Shown piece after piece: positions 6,694-15,524 of a stretch of 64,000 nt of DNA. Origin of the DNA: an uncultured beta proteobacterium. GTDB taxonomy: Bacteria > Pseudomonadota > Gammaproteobacteria > Burkholderiales > Burkholderiaceae_C. How positions within the stretch are numbered: the stretch's first letter is position 1; every line of letters begins with the position of its first letter. Under the pieces are notes generated by a model that saw only the letters and a program-made list of their open reading frames with translations, was not told the DNA's origin and did no database searches. The DNA is taken from contig CAIMZI010000077.1 in NCBI GenBank assembly GCA_903845935.1, forward strand, positions 1 through 64,000, written 5' to 3'. Made by a program: the position numbers and the translations under genes.

Positions 6694-8286
6694 ATGGCTA
6701 CCCCTGCCCGCACCAAACACCTCAGCCCCGCCGACTACCTGAAAAAAATCCTGACCGCCCGCGTCTATGACGTGGCCAAGGAGTCGGCGCTGGAACCCGC
6801 CAAGATTTTGAGCAAGCGCATCCACAACCATGTGCTGCTCAAGCGCGAAGACCAGCAGTCGGTGCGCAGCTTTAAGTTGCGCGGCGCCTATAACAAGATG
6901 GCGCAGCTGACGCCCGAACAATTGAAGAAGGGCGTGATCTGCGCCTCGGCCGGCAACCATGCGCAGGGCGTGGCGCTGAGCGCGACCAAGCTGAGCACGC
7001 GCGCCGTCATCGTCATGCCGACCACCACGCCCCAACTCAAGGTGGACGCCGTGCGCAGCTTTGGCGGTGAGGTGGTGTTGTTTGGTGACAGCTATACCGA
7101 TGCCTACAACCACGCCCTGCTGCTACAAAAAAAGCAGGGCCTGACCTTTGTGCACCCGTTTGACGACCCGGACGTGATTGCCGGCCAGGGCACCATTGCC
7201 ATGGAGATGCTGCGCCAGGTGCAGACCCTGAGCGGCCAGGAGGGCGCGCTCAAGGGCGCGCGACTGGACGCGGTGTTTGTGGCGATTGGCGGCGGCGGCC
7301 TGGTGTCGGGCGTGGCCAATTACATCAAGGCGGTGGACCCGCGCATCAAGGTGATTGGCGTACAGATGAACGACTCCGACGCCATGGCGCAGTCGGTCAG
7401 TTCCAAGAAGCGCGTGACGCTGCCGGATGTGGGCCTGTTCTCGGACGGCACGGCGGTCAAGCTGGTGGGCAAGGAAACCTTTCGCATTGCCAAGGGCCTG
7501 GTCGATGAATTCATCATCGTCGACACCGACGCCGTCTGCGCCGCCATCAAGGACATCTTTGTGGACACGCGCAGCATCGTCGAGCCATCCGGCGCTCTTG
7601 CCGTTGCGGCCATCAAGCAGTACGTGGAAAAGCACAAGACACGGGGCGAGACCTACGGCGCCATTCTGTGCGGCGCCAACATGAACTTTGATCGCCTGCG
7701 CTTTGTCGCCGAGCGGGCCGAGGTGGGCGAGGAGCGCGAGGCCCTGTTTGCCGTCACCATCCCCGAGGAGCGCGGCAGCTTCAAGCGCTTTTGCGAGCTG
7801 ATCGGCACCCTGCCCGGCGCGGTGCGCAGCGTCACCGAATTCAATTACCGCATGAGCGACGCCAAGAAGGCCCACGTCTTTGTGGGCCTGACCACACACG
7901 GCAAGGGCGAGTCTGCAAAGATTGCCGCCACCTTCAACAAGCACCGCTTCCAGACCCTGGACCTGACGCAGGACGAGCTGGCCAAGGAGCACATCCGCCA
8001 CATGGTGGGCGGCCATTCGTCGCTGGCGGATGACGAGCGCCTGTTGCGCTTTGTGTTTCCCGAGCGGCCCGGCGCGCTGATGAAGTTTTTGAGCCTGATG
8101 CGCCCCGGCTGGAACATCAGCCTGTTCCACTACCGCAACCAGGGCGCCGACTACGGCCGTATTCTGGTCGGCCTGCAGGTGCCCAAGGCCGATGACAAGG
8201 CCTTTGCCAAGTTCCTGCAGACGCTGGACTATCCCTATGTGGAAGAGACCGCCAACCCGGTCTACCGCATGTTCCTTCAACAATAA
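6694..8286 (+). CDS. ilvA: Threonine ammonia-lyase (threonine deaminase), biosynthetic
   Basis: A 530-residue PLP enzyme that converts L-threonine to 2-oxobutanoate, the first committed step of isoleucine synthesis. Lys61 in SFKLRGAYNKM forms the Schiff base with PLP; SAGNHAQGVA (85-94) and the glycine loop AIGGGGLVSG (197-206) bind the cofactor. Residues ~345-530 hold two ACT-like regulatory domains (around FAVTIPEERGSFKRF and LRFVFPERPGALMKF), which mark the long, isoleucine-inhibited biosynthetic form rather than the short catabolic TdcB. Length agrees with E. coli IlvA. The gene follows relE by 32 nt and is followed 19 nt later by the 5'-nucleotidase gene, so they may share a transcript. 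Confidence 0.95.
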   Translation: MATPARTKHLSPADYLKKILTARVYDVAKESALEPAKILSKRIHNHVLLKREDQQSVRSFKLRGAYNKMAQLTPEQLKKGVICASAGNHAQGVALSATKLSTRAVIVMPTTTPQLKVDAVRSFGGEVVLFGDSYTDAYNHALLLQKKQGLTFVHPFDDPDVIAGQGTIAMEMLRQVQTLSGQEGALKGARLDAVFVAIGGGGLVSGVANYIKAVDPRIKVIGVQMNDSDAMAQSVSSKKRVTLPDVGLFSDGTAVKLVGKETFRIAKGLVDEFIIVDTDAVCAAIKDIFVDTRSIVEPSGALAVAAIKQYVEKHKTRGETYGAILCGANMNFDRLRFVAERAEVGEEREALFAVTIPEERGSFKRFCELIGTLPGAVRSVTEFNYRMSDAKKAHVFVGLTTHGKGESAKIAATFNKHRFQTLDLTQDELAKEHIRHMVGGHSSLADDERLLRFVFPERPGALMKFLSLMRPGWNISLFHYRNQGADYGRILVGLQVPKADDKAFAKFLQTLDYPYVEETANPVYRMFLQQ

Positions 8287-8305
8287 TTTTCACAAGGGAA
8301 ACGCC

Positions 8306-9205
8306 ATGGCCATGAATCTCGATGGACGGCTGGTGGTGGCGATTTCCAGCCGCGCCCTGTTTGACTTTGAAGAAGAAAACCAGGTCTTCGAGCAGGGCGA
8401 CGACCGTGCCTATATGCAGTTGCAGCGCCAGCGCCTGGACATCCCAGCCAAGCCCGGCGTGGCCTTCTCGCTGGTAAAGAAACTGCTGGCCTTTAACGAG
8501 ACCCCTTCGCAGCGGGTCGAGGTGGTGATCCTGTCGCGCAACGATCCCGTGAGCGGCCTGCGCGTGATGCGTTCGGCCGCGCATTACGAGCTGCCGATCA
8601 TCCGCTGCTCGTTCACGCGCGGCGAGGCGCCCTGGCGCTACCTCAAACCGCTGCACGCCAATCTGTTTTTGAGCACGCATTTGAACGATGTGCGCGCAGC
8701 CCTTGCCGCCGGCGTGCCTGCAGCCCAGGTTTATCCGCATTCCACCCACGCCAGCGAGGCGCATCCGGGCGAGGTGCGCATTGCCTTTGACGGCGACGCC
8801 GTGCTGTTCAGCGACGAGGCCGAGTTGGTCTATCAGGCGCAGGGTCTGGACGCCTTCCAGCAGCACGAGAAAGACAAGATCACCCTGACGCTGCCCGACG
8901 GCCCGTTCAAGCCGCTGCTGGTGGCGCTGCACCGCATGCAGCAGGCCGAGATTCCGCACATGCGCATCCGCACGGCGCTGGTCACGGCGCGCAGCGCCCC
9001 GGCCCATGAGCGCGCCATCCGCACGCTGATGGACTGGAACATTGAGGTCGATGAGGCGATGTTCCTGGGTGGGCTGGACAAGGGCGAATTTCTGCGCGAG
9101 TTCGAGCCCGATTTCTTTTTTGACGACCAGACCGGCCACATCGAATCGGCCGCCCGCCATGTCCCCAGCGGCCATGTGGCGAGCGGCACGCGCAACGCAA
9201 AGTAG
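8306..9205 (+). CDS. 5'-nucleotidase (PF06189-type)
   Basis: A 299-residue protein whose beginning LDGRLVVAISSRALFDFEEEN is diagnostic of the bacterial cytosolic 5'-nucleotidase family related to eukaryotic NT5C1. Other family landmarks are FSLVKKLLAFN, VEVVILSRNDPVSGLRVMRS (nucleotide-handling loop), FTRGEAPWRYLKPL and the C-terminal EFEPDFFFDDQTGHIESA. The likely reaction is dephosphorylation of (deoxy)nucleoside monophosphates, with the HAD-type motif SRALFD near the N-terminus. The ATG at 8306 has a well-placed AAGGGAA ribosome-binding site. It sits 19 nt after ilvA; no metabolic link is obvious. Confidence 0.88.
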   Translation: MAMNLDGRLVVAISSRALFDFEEENQVFEQGDDRAYMQLQRQRLDIPAKPGVAFSLVKKLLAFNETPSQRVEVVILSRNDPVSGLRVMRSAAHYELPIIRCSFTRGEAPWRYLKPLHANLFLSTHLNDVRAALAAGVPAAQVYPHSTHASEAHPGEVRIAFDGDAVLFSDEAELVYQAQGLDAFQQHEKDKITLTLPDGPFKPLLVALHRMQQAEIPHMRIRTALVTARSAPAHERAIRTLMDWNIEVDEAMFLGGLDKGEFLREFEPDFFFDDQTGHIESAARHVPSGHVASGTRNAK

Positions 9206-9252
9206 TTGGCCGCTGCGGCTACCATCCCGGACAAGCAACATGAGAACGCTGA

Positions 9253-11070
9253 ATGCCCGACACCACAGAACCTGAAACCGCGACGCTCCACGCAAAAGGC
9301 ATATTGGCCGAAAAATGGGCCGCCACCCGGCAGCAGGTGCGACGCGTCTGGGCCCTGTCCAAACCCTATTTTTCGTCCGAACAAAAATGGCGGGTGCGCG
9401 GCTTTTTGCTGCTGATCGTGGCGCTAACCCTGGCCTCGGTCTATCTGAACGTGCTGTTCAATGACTGGAACAAGCTGTTTTATGACTCGTTGCAAGAAAA
9501 AAACCAGCCCGTTTTCTGGACCCAACTGGGCCGCTTCAGCTACCTGGCATTCGCCTATATCGTGCTGGCCGTGTACCGGCAATACCTGACCCAGTTGTTT
9601 GTAATGCAGTGGCGCAACTGGATGACGCAGCATTACCTGGGCGAGTGGCTGGCCAAGCAGGTTTTTTACCGGCTGGAGCTGGCGCGCTACGCCAAGACCG
9701 ATACCACGAGCGTCGGCACACCGGACAACCCCGACCAGCGCATCCAGGAGGACATAGACCGCTTTACTGCCTCCACGCTTTCCCTGACTATGGGCCTGCT
9801 CAATGCGGTGGTGAGCCTGGCCAGCTTTGTTGGCATCCTGTGGTCGGTGTCGGGCGGCTTTGCCTTCAGCCTGATGGGTAGCCACTACGACATTCCAGGT
9901 TTCATGGTCTGGATGGCGCTGCTGTATTGCAGCCTTGGCAGCGTGCTGACGCATTACATTGGCCGACCGCTGATACCGCTGAACTTTGAGCAGCAGCGGC
10001 TGGAAGCGGACTTTCGGCACCGCCTGCTGCGGGTGCGCGAATTCAGTGAATCGATTGCGCTGGATAAAGGCGAGGCCGTGGAGGGCAGTCAGCTCAAGCT
10101 CCGTTTTGGTCGCGTGCTGGGCAACTACCTGGACTTGATCAGGGCGCAAAAAAGCCTGACCTGGTTTACCTCCTTTTTTGGCCAGGCGGCAGTGGTCTTT
10201 CCCTTTGTGGTGGCCGCTCCGCGCTACTTCAGCGGTGCGATTCAGCTGGGCCAACTGACGCAAATTTCCGGCGCCTTTGGCGAGGTACAAGGCGCCTTGA
10301 GCTGGTTTGTAGGCAGCTACAGCGATCTGGCCTCCTGGCGCGCCACCACCGACCGCCTGACCGGATTTGAGGCCTTGTTCCACGCTGAGCCAGCGGTCGC
10401 AGTGGCGGTGGTTGCAGCTGCCGATGTGGCGATCCACGCCCGCGACCTGGGCGTGTCGCTACCCAGCGGTGCGGTGCTGCTGGCCCATACCCAAATTCGG
10501 GTCGGCGCGGGCGATACGGTCTTGCTCAGCGGGCCATCCGGCAGTGGCAAATCGACGCTGTTTCGCGCGCTGGCGGGCATCTGGCCCTTTGCCATCGGTG
10601 AGGTCGCCTTGGGCCAGGACAGCATGTTTTTGCCGCAGCGCGCCTACATTCCAGACGGGCCGCTGCGCGACGCACTTAGCTATCCGCAGGCCGTTGGCAG
10701 CCATACGGATACCGACCTGCAACAGGCCCTGGTCGATGCGCTGCTGCCGGAACTAGCGACACAGCTGGACCGCGTGGATGCCTGGAGCCAAAAGCTTTCG
10801 GGTGGCGAACAGCAGCGCCTGGCGATCGCCCGCGTGTTGTTGAAAAAACCGCAATGGGTTTTTGCCGACGAGGCCACCAGCGCGCTGGATCAGGCGTCTG
10901 AAGCCACGCTCTACCAGCATCTGACTGCGATGCTGGCCGAGCGCAACGGCGCCCTGGTATCGATTGCGCACCGCCCCGGCGTGGCGGCCTTCCACCAACG
11001 CCACTGGGTCTTGGAGCCTCAGGCCCCAGGCAGCGAGGCCCGGTTCAGATTGGCAGAAAAACCCGCATAA
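9253..11070 (+). CDS. ABC transporter, fused permease/ATPase of the SbmA-BacA/YddA class
   Basis: A 605-residue half-transporter. The N-terminal ~350 residues carry about six membrane helices of the SbmA/BacA-like type ([20 protein letters not shown]; then [15 protein letters not shown], a hallmark of this family; later [11 protein letters not shown]). The C-terminal ABC domain has a Walker [10 protein letters not shown] at ~430, signature [17 protein letters not shown], Walker [13 protein letters not shown] and an H-loop AHRPG. Proteins of this class are usually annotated as vitamin B12/bleomycin/antimicrobial peptide transporters; direction and substrate here are unknown. Its 3' end overlaps the convergent queC gene by 52 nt. 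Confidence 0.9.
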   Translation: MPDTTEPETATLHAKGILAEKWAATRQQVRRVWALSKPYFSSEQKWRVRGFLLLIVALTLASVYLNVLFNDWNKLFYDSLQEKNQPVFWTQLGRFSYLAFAYIVLAVYRQYLTQLFVMQWRNWMTQHYLGEWLAKQVFYRLELARYAKTDTTSVGTPDNPDQRIQEDIDRFTASTLSLTMGLLNAVVSLASFVGILWSVSGGFAFSLMGSHYDIPGFMVWMALLYCSLGSVLTHYIGRPLIPLNFEQQRLEADFRHRLLRVREFSESIALDKGEAVEGSQLKLRFGRVLGNYLDLIRAQKSLTWFTSFFGQAAVVFPFVVAAPRYFSGAIQLGQLTQISGAFGEVQGALSWFVGSYSDLASWRATTDRLTGFEALFHAEPAVAVAVVAAADVAIHARDLGVSLPSGAVLLAHTQIRVGAGDTVLLSGPSGSGKSTLFRALAGIWPFAIGEVALGQDSMFLPQRAYIPDGPLRDALSYPQAVGSHTDTDLQQALVDALLPELATQLDRVDAWSQKLSGGEQQRLAIARVLLKKPQWVFADEATSALDQASEATLYQHLTAMLAERNGALVSIAHRPGVAAFHQRHWVLEPQAPGSEARFRLAEKPA

Positions 11071-11765
11071 CCTTTGGCCCGCAGTTCGCACGCCGGGCAG
11101 CTGCCGCAGCCATAACCCCAGGCATGGCGGTGTTCCCGGTCACCCAGATAGCAGGTGTGGGTGTGCTCAATGATCAGATCCACCAGGGCCTGACCACCGC
11201 CGGCCACACCCGATTTTTGCCCCAGCTCGCGCGCCAGCTCCCAGGTCTGGGCCTTGTCTATCCACATCAGCGGGGTCTCGATCAGAAAGCGCTGGTCCAT
11301 GCCCAGCGACAGGGCGAGCTGCATGGCCTTCATGGTGTCGTCGCGGCAATCCGGGTAGCCCGAATAGTCGGTTTCGCAGACGCCGGTGACCAACACCTGC
11401 AGGCCGCGCCGGTAGGCCAAGGCCGCTGCCAGGGTCAGGAACAGCAGGTTGCGTCCCGGCACGAAGGTATTGGGCAGGCCGCTGGCCTCCATCTTGAAAG
11501 CGGTGTCGCGGGTCAGCGAGGTCTCGCTCACGCTGCCCAGCACCGCCAGATCCAGCAAATGGTCTTCGCCCAGTTTGGCGCCCCAGGCCGGGAACTGCTG
11601 GCGCAGCTCGCGCAACACGTTCAGACGGGCGTCGAGCTCGATGTGGTGGCGCTGGCCGTAGTCAAAGGCCACGGTTTCGACGCGCTCGTAACGCGATAGG
11701 GCATGGGCCAGGCAGGTGGTGGAATCCTGTCCACCGGAAAAAAGTACAAGGGCAGTGGTGTGCAT
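11019..11765 (-). CDS. queC: 7-cyano-7-deazaguanine synthase
   Basis: A 248-residue enzyme that converts 7-carboxy-7-deazaguanine to preQ0 with ATP and ammonia in queuosine biosynthesis. The ATP pyrophosphatase P-loop [11 protein letters not shown] is at residues 9-19; [11 protein letters not shown] and [17 protein letters not shown] follow in the order typical of QueC, then [15 protein letters not shown]. The C-terminal zinc site uses cysteines in CYLGD and [11 protein letters not shown]. The last 17 codons overlap the convergent ABC transporter gene by 52 nt; the overlapping QueC tail (ending after [10 protein letters not shown]) lies beyond the conserved core, so the overlap is compatible with both proteins. 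No other queuosine gene is in the window. Confidence 0.94.
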   Translation of the reverse strand: MHTTALVLFSGGQDSTTCLAHALSRYERVETVAFDYGQRHHIELDARLNVLRELRQQFPAWGAKLGEDHLLDLAVLGSVSETSLTRDTAFKMEASGLPNTFVPGRNLLFLTLAAALAYRRGLQVLVTGVCETDYSGYPDCRDDTMKAMQLALSLGMDQRFLIETPLMWIDKAQTWELARELGQKSGVAGGGQALVDLIIEHTHTCYLGDREHRHAWGYGCGSCPACELRAKGYAGFSANLNRASLPGA

Positions 11766-11794
11766 GGCGCCATGTTAGTGCATGCCGACGGCCA

Positions 11795-12307
11795 CTAAAT
11801 CTTCTGATTTTTTTTGATCGGCGTGGGCTGGTAGGTAAAAACCTGCTTGGCCAGCTCGCCGGGAACTTGCGTCGCTTGTGCCGTGAACGGCAGATTCAGC
11901 TGATTGCTGACCTGCTCCACCTGCACGGCGCTGGCACTGGCCGTCCACATGGACTTCAGGTTGTCCATCAGCACCTGGGACAGGGGCTTCTGGGGCGGAG
12001 TTTCCAACTTTTCTGGCGCTGGCTTTTGCACCGTCCAGTCATGCGGCACCTGCTGGCTGCCGGCGCTGTTGCGCACCGGATCGGGCACGCTCGTGTAGAC
12101 CGGCTCGCCCTCGTTGGGCGTTTGTTGCTGCGAGCCCGACTGCAGTGCCGGATTCACATGGTTGACCACGCCGGGCGTCATTGCGGCGCCAGGCTCCTGC
12201 GCCGAATGAACCGGCGCCACCGGACTCACCACACCCGCTCTGGACGACGCTGCATCTGCAGCCATAGGCCACGCAATAGAGCTTCGTTCAATCGATGGTA
12301 TGGACAC
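11795..12307 (-). CDS. Hypothetical protein, Pro/Gln/Ser-rich
   Basis: A 170-codon frame with no family I recognise. Composition is rich in Pro, Ala, Ser and Gln for the first ~110 residues (likely disordered), followed by a more ordered segment (LSQVLMDNLKSMWTASASAVQVEQVSNQLN, here split for length) and a basic end KKNQKI. There is no signal peptide and no membrane helix. The start shown is GTG; an internal ATG at 12265 (MAADAASS) is an alternative. Codon use looks like that of neighbouring genes, and the frame is not opposite another real gene, which is why I keep it. Confidence 0.55.
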   Translation of the reverse strand: MSIPSIERSSIAWPMAADAASSRAGVVSPVAPVHSAQEPGAAMTPGVVNHVNPALQSGSQQQTPNEGEPVYTSVPDPVRNSAGSQQVPHDWTVQKPAPEKLETPPQKPLSQVLMDNLKSMWTASASAVQVEQVSNQLNLPFTAQATQVPGELAKQVFTYQPTPIKKNQKI

Positions 12308-12407
12308 TTTGTTTCAGGCTCTGGGCCGCTCCGGTTACTTTTGGTGCTTGACGTACCTTTCATAACGGCAGAATTGAGGGGGAATTGAGGCCTATTTTCA
12401 AAAAAGG

Positions 12408-12437
12408 TAAAAAAAGGCGACCGAACTAAATCGCCTT
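12408..12437 (-). terminator. Rho-independent terminator of the RskA-like gene
   Basis: On the minus strand AAGGCGA, a 10-nt loop and TCGCCTT form a 7-bp stem followed directly by a run of seven T. The upstream arm lies within the last codons of the gene at 12426-12944. Confidence 0.8.
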
Positions 12438-12944
12438 GCGGATCACGCGACCTGAAAACAGATAGGGCAAACGTGGACCCTGGGCCGTGCTGACGCCGCC
12501 CTTGTTCTCCACGCTGATGGCCAGCGTCCTTACCCCCTCCAGCGTGAGCGCGGTGGCGGGCAGATGCAATGTTTTGAGCTTGACCTGAAGTACGCCTAGC
12601 GACTGAGCCGGCCCGGTTGCGGGCACGGTCCAGAGTTGCATGCTGTCTTCGGGCCCCTCCGCCACCGCATTCAATCGCTGCAGCTGCAGCTCGGACTCGC
12701 CCAGCATCTGCGTCACCATCAGTGCCGGCTCACCCTTGTCGTCCAGCAGCACGGCCACGTACTGCAGTTGCGCGGTCTTCTGGACCTTTTGCTGCAGGTC
12801 GCGCAGCTGGGCGCTGAACTGCTCGAACATGCTGATGCTGGCCGTTGCTGCCAACAGCAACACCAGAAAACAGAAAATGGCGGCCGCACGCCAGTAGCCC
12901 AAGGGGCGCATGGGTTGGTGAGTGCTTGAGTCGTTGGTATCCAT
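12426..12944 (-). CDS. Membrane protein with RskA-type anti-sigma C-terminal domain
   Basis: A 172-residue protein with one N-terminal membrane helix (AAAIFCFLVLLLAATASISM, ~residues 18-37) and a periplasmic domain that matches the C-terminal half of anti-sigma-K factors (RskA): QYVAVLLDDKGEPALMVT, MQLWTVPATG, SLGVLQVKLKTLHLP and LAISVENKGGV. Complete RskA-type factors carry an N-terminal zinc-binding anti-sigma domain before the helix; here only ~17 residues precede it, so the sigma-binding part is absent. No sigma factor gene is adjacent. The ATG at 12944 is preferred over a GTG two codons upstream. The role is unknown; it could be a remnant or a periplasmic partner. Confidence 0.72.
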   Translation of the reverse strand: MDTNDSSTHQPMRPLGYWRAAAIFCFLVLLLAATASISMFEQFSAQLRDLQQKVQKTAQLQYVAVLLDDKGEPALMVTQMLGESELQLQRLNAVAEGPEDSMQLWTVPATGPAQSLGVLQVKLKTLHLPATALTLEGVRTLAISVENKGGVSTAQGPRLPYLFSGRVIRKAI

Positions 12945-12956
12945 GGGCACGGATTA

Positions 12957-14489
12957 TCAACTGCGCAGGATTTCGGGTTCCAGCATGGAGCCGGTCTCGA
13001 CAAAGCGTTGATGCCAGGACAGGGCCTCGGTTAGCAAATGCGGTGTGTGCTTGCCGCCCTTGCTGGCCAGCGAGCGCTCAAAGTAGTCGCGCAGCGCAGG
13101 ACGGAAATCCGGGTGGGCGCACTTCTCGATCACCAGGCGGGCGCGCTGGGTGGGCGACAGGCCGCGCAGATCGGCCAGGCCCTGCTCGGTGACGATGATT
13201 TCCACGTCGTGTTCGGTGTGGTCGGTGTGCGAAACCATGGGGACTATGCAGGAAATGGCGCCATCCTTGGCCACCGAGGGCGTCATGAAGAAGGACAAAT
13301 AGGCATTGCGGGCAAAGTCGCCCGAGCCGCCAATGCCGTTCATCACGCTGGTGCCCATGATGTGGGTGGAGTTGACGTTGCCGTAGATGTCGGCCTCGAT
13401 CATCGCGTTCATGGCGATCACGCCCAGGCGCCGCACCAGCTCGGGGTGGTTGCTCACTTCCTGGGGACGCAGCACGATGCGCTTGCTGTAGAAATCGATG
13501 TTGTCATTGAATTCCTTGAGCGCGTCGGGGCTGAACGACAGCGCGGTGGCCGAGGCCATGCTGAGCTTGCCTGACTTGAGCATCGCCAGCATGCCGTCCT
13601 GCAACACCTCGGTATAAGAGGTCATATTCTCGAACGGTCCCTCGTTCAGGCCAGACAGCACGGCATTGGCAATATTGCCCACGCCTGACTGCAGCGGCAG
13701 CAGTTCCTTGGGCAGGCGGCCCAAGCGCACCTCGTTGGCCAGAAAGTCAATGATGTGGTTGGCAATGCGCTGCGAGGTTTCATCCGGCGCGGCAAAGGCG
13801 GTGTTGCGGTCGGGCTGGTGGGTGTAGACCACGCCCACCACTTTGCTCCAGTCGCATTCCAGATAGGCCTCGCCAATGCGGTCGCCGGGGTGAACCAAGG
13901 GAATCGGCATGCGATGGGGCGGCAGGCGGGTGCCGTAGTAAATGTCGTGCATGCCCTCCAGGCCGGGGTTTTGCAAGGTGTTGATTTCCAGAATGATCTT
14001 GTCTGCCAACTGCAGCCAGGTCTTGTTGTTGCCGATCGAGGTGCTGGGGATAAGCCGACCGTCAGCCGTGACACCTGCCACTTCCACCACCGCCACATCC
14101 AGTTTGCCAAGAAAGCCAAACCAGGCCAGCTGCGCGACGTGCGAGAGATGAATGTCGGTGTACTGCATTTGCCCGGCATTGATCTGCTTGCGCACCACCG
14201 GGTCCGACTGATAGGGCAGGCGCATGGAAATGCCATCGGCACGGGCCAGGGCACCGTCCAATTCGGCCGCTGTAGAGGCACCGGTCCACAGACCAATGCG
14301 GAAGTCCTCGCCCGCCGCGTGTAGCTTCTGCATGCGGTCGGCCAAAGCCTGCGGCACTGCCTTGGGGTAACCGGCGCCGGTGAAGCCGCTCATGCCGACA
14401 TGGGCGCCTGCGGGGATCAGGGCTGCGGCCTGCTCGGCAGATAAAGTTTTGGAGGAAAGGGTTTCGGAGTTGAAATGAAGGCTTGGCAT
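12957..14489 (-). CDS. Acetyl-CoA hydrolase / succinyl-CoA:acetate CoA-transferase family
   Basis: A 510-residue class I CoA-transferase-fold enzyme of the Ach1/ScpC/AarC group. Visible landmarks: PAGAHVGMSGFTGAGYPKAVP near the N-terminus (split here for length), YGTRLPPHRMPIPLV, the catalytic-glutamate region LNEGPFENMTSYTEV, MGTSVMNGIGGSGDFARNAY, and VTEQGLADLRGLSP near the end. Members either hydrolyse acetyl-CoA or transfer CoA between succinate, acetate or propionate; which of these applies cannot be decided from motifs. The promoter region shared with the divergent DMT transporter contains an FNR-like box and an AGGGTTTACCCT palindrome, suggesting regulated, possibly oxygen-responsive expression. 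Its stop lies 12 nt before the RskA-like gene. Confidence 0.9.
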   Translation of the reverse strand: MPSLHFNSETLSSKTLSAEQAAALIPAGAHVGMSGFTGAGYPKAVPQALADRMQKLHAAGEDFRIGLWTGASTAAELDGALARADGISMRLPYQSDPVVRKQINAGQMQYTDIHLSHVAQLAWFGFLGKLDVAVVEVAGVTADGRLIPSTSIGNNKTWLQLADKIILEINTLQNPGLEGMHDIYYGTRLPPHRMPIPLVHPGDRIGEAYLECDWSKVVGVVYTHQPDRNTAFAAPDETSQRIANHIIDFLANEVRLGRLPKELLPLQSGVGNIANAVLSGLNEGPFENMTSYTEVLQDGMLAMLKSGKLSMASATALSFSPDALKEFNDNIDFYSKRIVLRPQEVSNHPELVRRLGVIAMNAMIEADIYGNVNSTHIMGTSVMNGIGGSGDFARNAYLSFFMTPSVAKDGAISCIVPMVSHTDHTEHDVEIIVTEQGLADLRGLSPTQRARLVIEKCAHPDFRPALRDYFERSLASKGGKHTPHLLTEALSWHQRFVETGSMLEPEILRS

Positions 14490-14539
14490 ATTGGAATAGA
14501 CTGGTTGAGGGGCACGTACCTCGCGCGCGTACCGTTTGG

Positions 14540-14601
14540 ATCTTAGCAGCCACCGGTCGAATCCTCAGGGTTTACCCTGAGCTACACTTGACGTACATCA
14601 A
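14540..14601 (-). promoter_or_regulatory. Divergent promoter with FNR-like box and TCAGGGTTTACCCTGA palindrome
   Basis: TTGACGTACATCAA at 14588-14601 differs from the FNR consensus TTGAT-N4-ATCAA at one position. TCAGGGTTTACCCTGA at 14565-14580 is a perfect 7-bp inverted repeat with a 2-nt spacer. If TAAGAT (14545-14540, minus) is the -10 of the CoA-transferase gene, the FNR-like box is centred near -61.5 and the palindrome near -39.5, positions used by class I and class II activators. For the divergent transporter gene the FNR-like box ends only 8 nt before the ATG and would block translation initiation or transcription. The -10 assignment is inference. Confidence 0.55.
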
Positions 14602-14609
14602 ACACTTCC

Positions 14610-15524
14610 ATGCCCGCACGATCTCATCTCCCCACTTCGATCAACGCCCGGGCACTTGCGGGAATTGCCTTGGTGATAGCCGCGGTAGCTTGTTTTGCCT
14701 TGCTAGATACCACCACCAAGCGCGTGACTGCAGAGGTACCGCTGCTGATGGCGGTGTGGGCGCGAAATTTCTTTCAGGCCCTTTTCACCAGCGCCCTGGT
14801 GCTGCCCAAACAAGGGCTGTCGGTGCTCAAGACCGACAGGCTGGGAATGCAGATCACACGCGGCCTGTTGATGATCACGGTGACGATGTTGGCGTTCTCC
14901 AGCCTGAGCGTCATGCCCGTGGGCGAGTTCACCGCCATTGCCATGACCACCCCGCTGCTGGTCACGCTGCTGGCAGCGCGCCTGCTGGGCGAGCATGTAT
15001 CGTCCTCGCGCATCGCGCTGGTCCTGGGTGGTTTCCTTGGTACGGCCATCATCGTGCGCCCGAATGGCAATGCCGTCAGCTGGAATAGCTGGCACATGTT
15101 GTTGCCGCTGGGGCTGGTCATCGCCAACGCGGCATTTCAACTGCTGACCAGCAAGATGGCTCGCACCGAGTCCACCATGACCACCCAGTTCTACACCAGC
15201 TGGGTAGGCGCGCTGCTGTCCAGCGTCCCACTGATCTGGTTCTGGACCCCGATTGCCGACCCGTATCTGTGGGCGGGAATGTTGCTGATGGGCGTGGCCG
15301 GCGCGGTCGGCCATATCCTGATGATCATGTCCTTTGCGCGCTCACCGGCAGCCACGCTTATGCCCTTTATGTATCTGCAGATCGGCTTTGCCATGCTGGG
15401 TGGCTGGATCGTGTTTGACCATATCCCAGACCATGTGTCGCTGATCGGCATGGGCCTGATCGCCGCCTGCGGCACAGCCGGCGGCCTGCTGACCCTGATC
15501 GAGACGCGGCTCAGGCGCAGCTAA
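14610..15524 (+). CDS. DMT-superfamily (EamA) inner membrane transporter
   Basis: A 304-residue protein made of two EamA repeats with about ten membrane helices. ALAGIALVIAAVACFALLDTTTK opens the first repeat; VWARNFFQALFT and the FSSLSVMPVGEFTAIAMTTPLLVTLLAARLLGE block (split in the family into helices 3-4) follow; the second repeat starts at LGLVIANAAFQLLTSKMAR. Drug/metabolite transporters of this type export amino acids, nucleotides or other small metabolites; no substrate can be named. It is divergent from the CoA-transferase gene and its stop codon overlaps by 4 nt with the convergent HD-GYP-like gene. Confidence 0.88.
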   Translation: MPARSHLPTSINARALAGIALVIAAVACFALLDTTTKRVTAEVPLLMAVWARNFFQALFTSALVLPKQGLSVLKTDRLGMQITRGLLMITVTMLAFSSLSVMPVGEFTAIAMTTPLLVTLLAARLLGEHVSSSRIALVLGGFLGTAIIVRPNGNAVSWNSWHMLLPLGLVIANAAFQLLTSKMARTESTMTTQFYTSWVGALLSSVPLIWFWTPIADPYLWAGMLLMGVAGAVGHILMIMSFARSPAATLMPFMYLQIGFAMLGGWIVFDHIPDHVSLIGMGLIAACGTAGGLLTLIETRLRRS

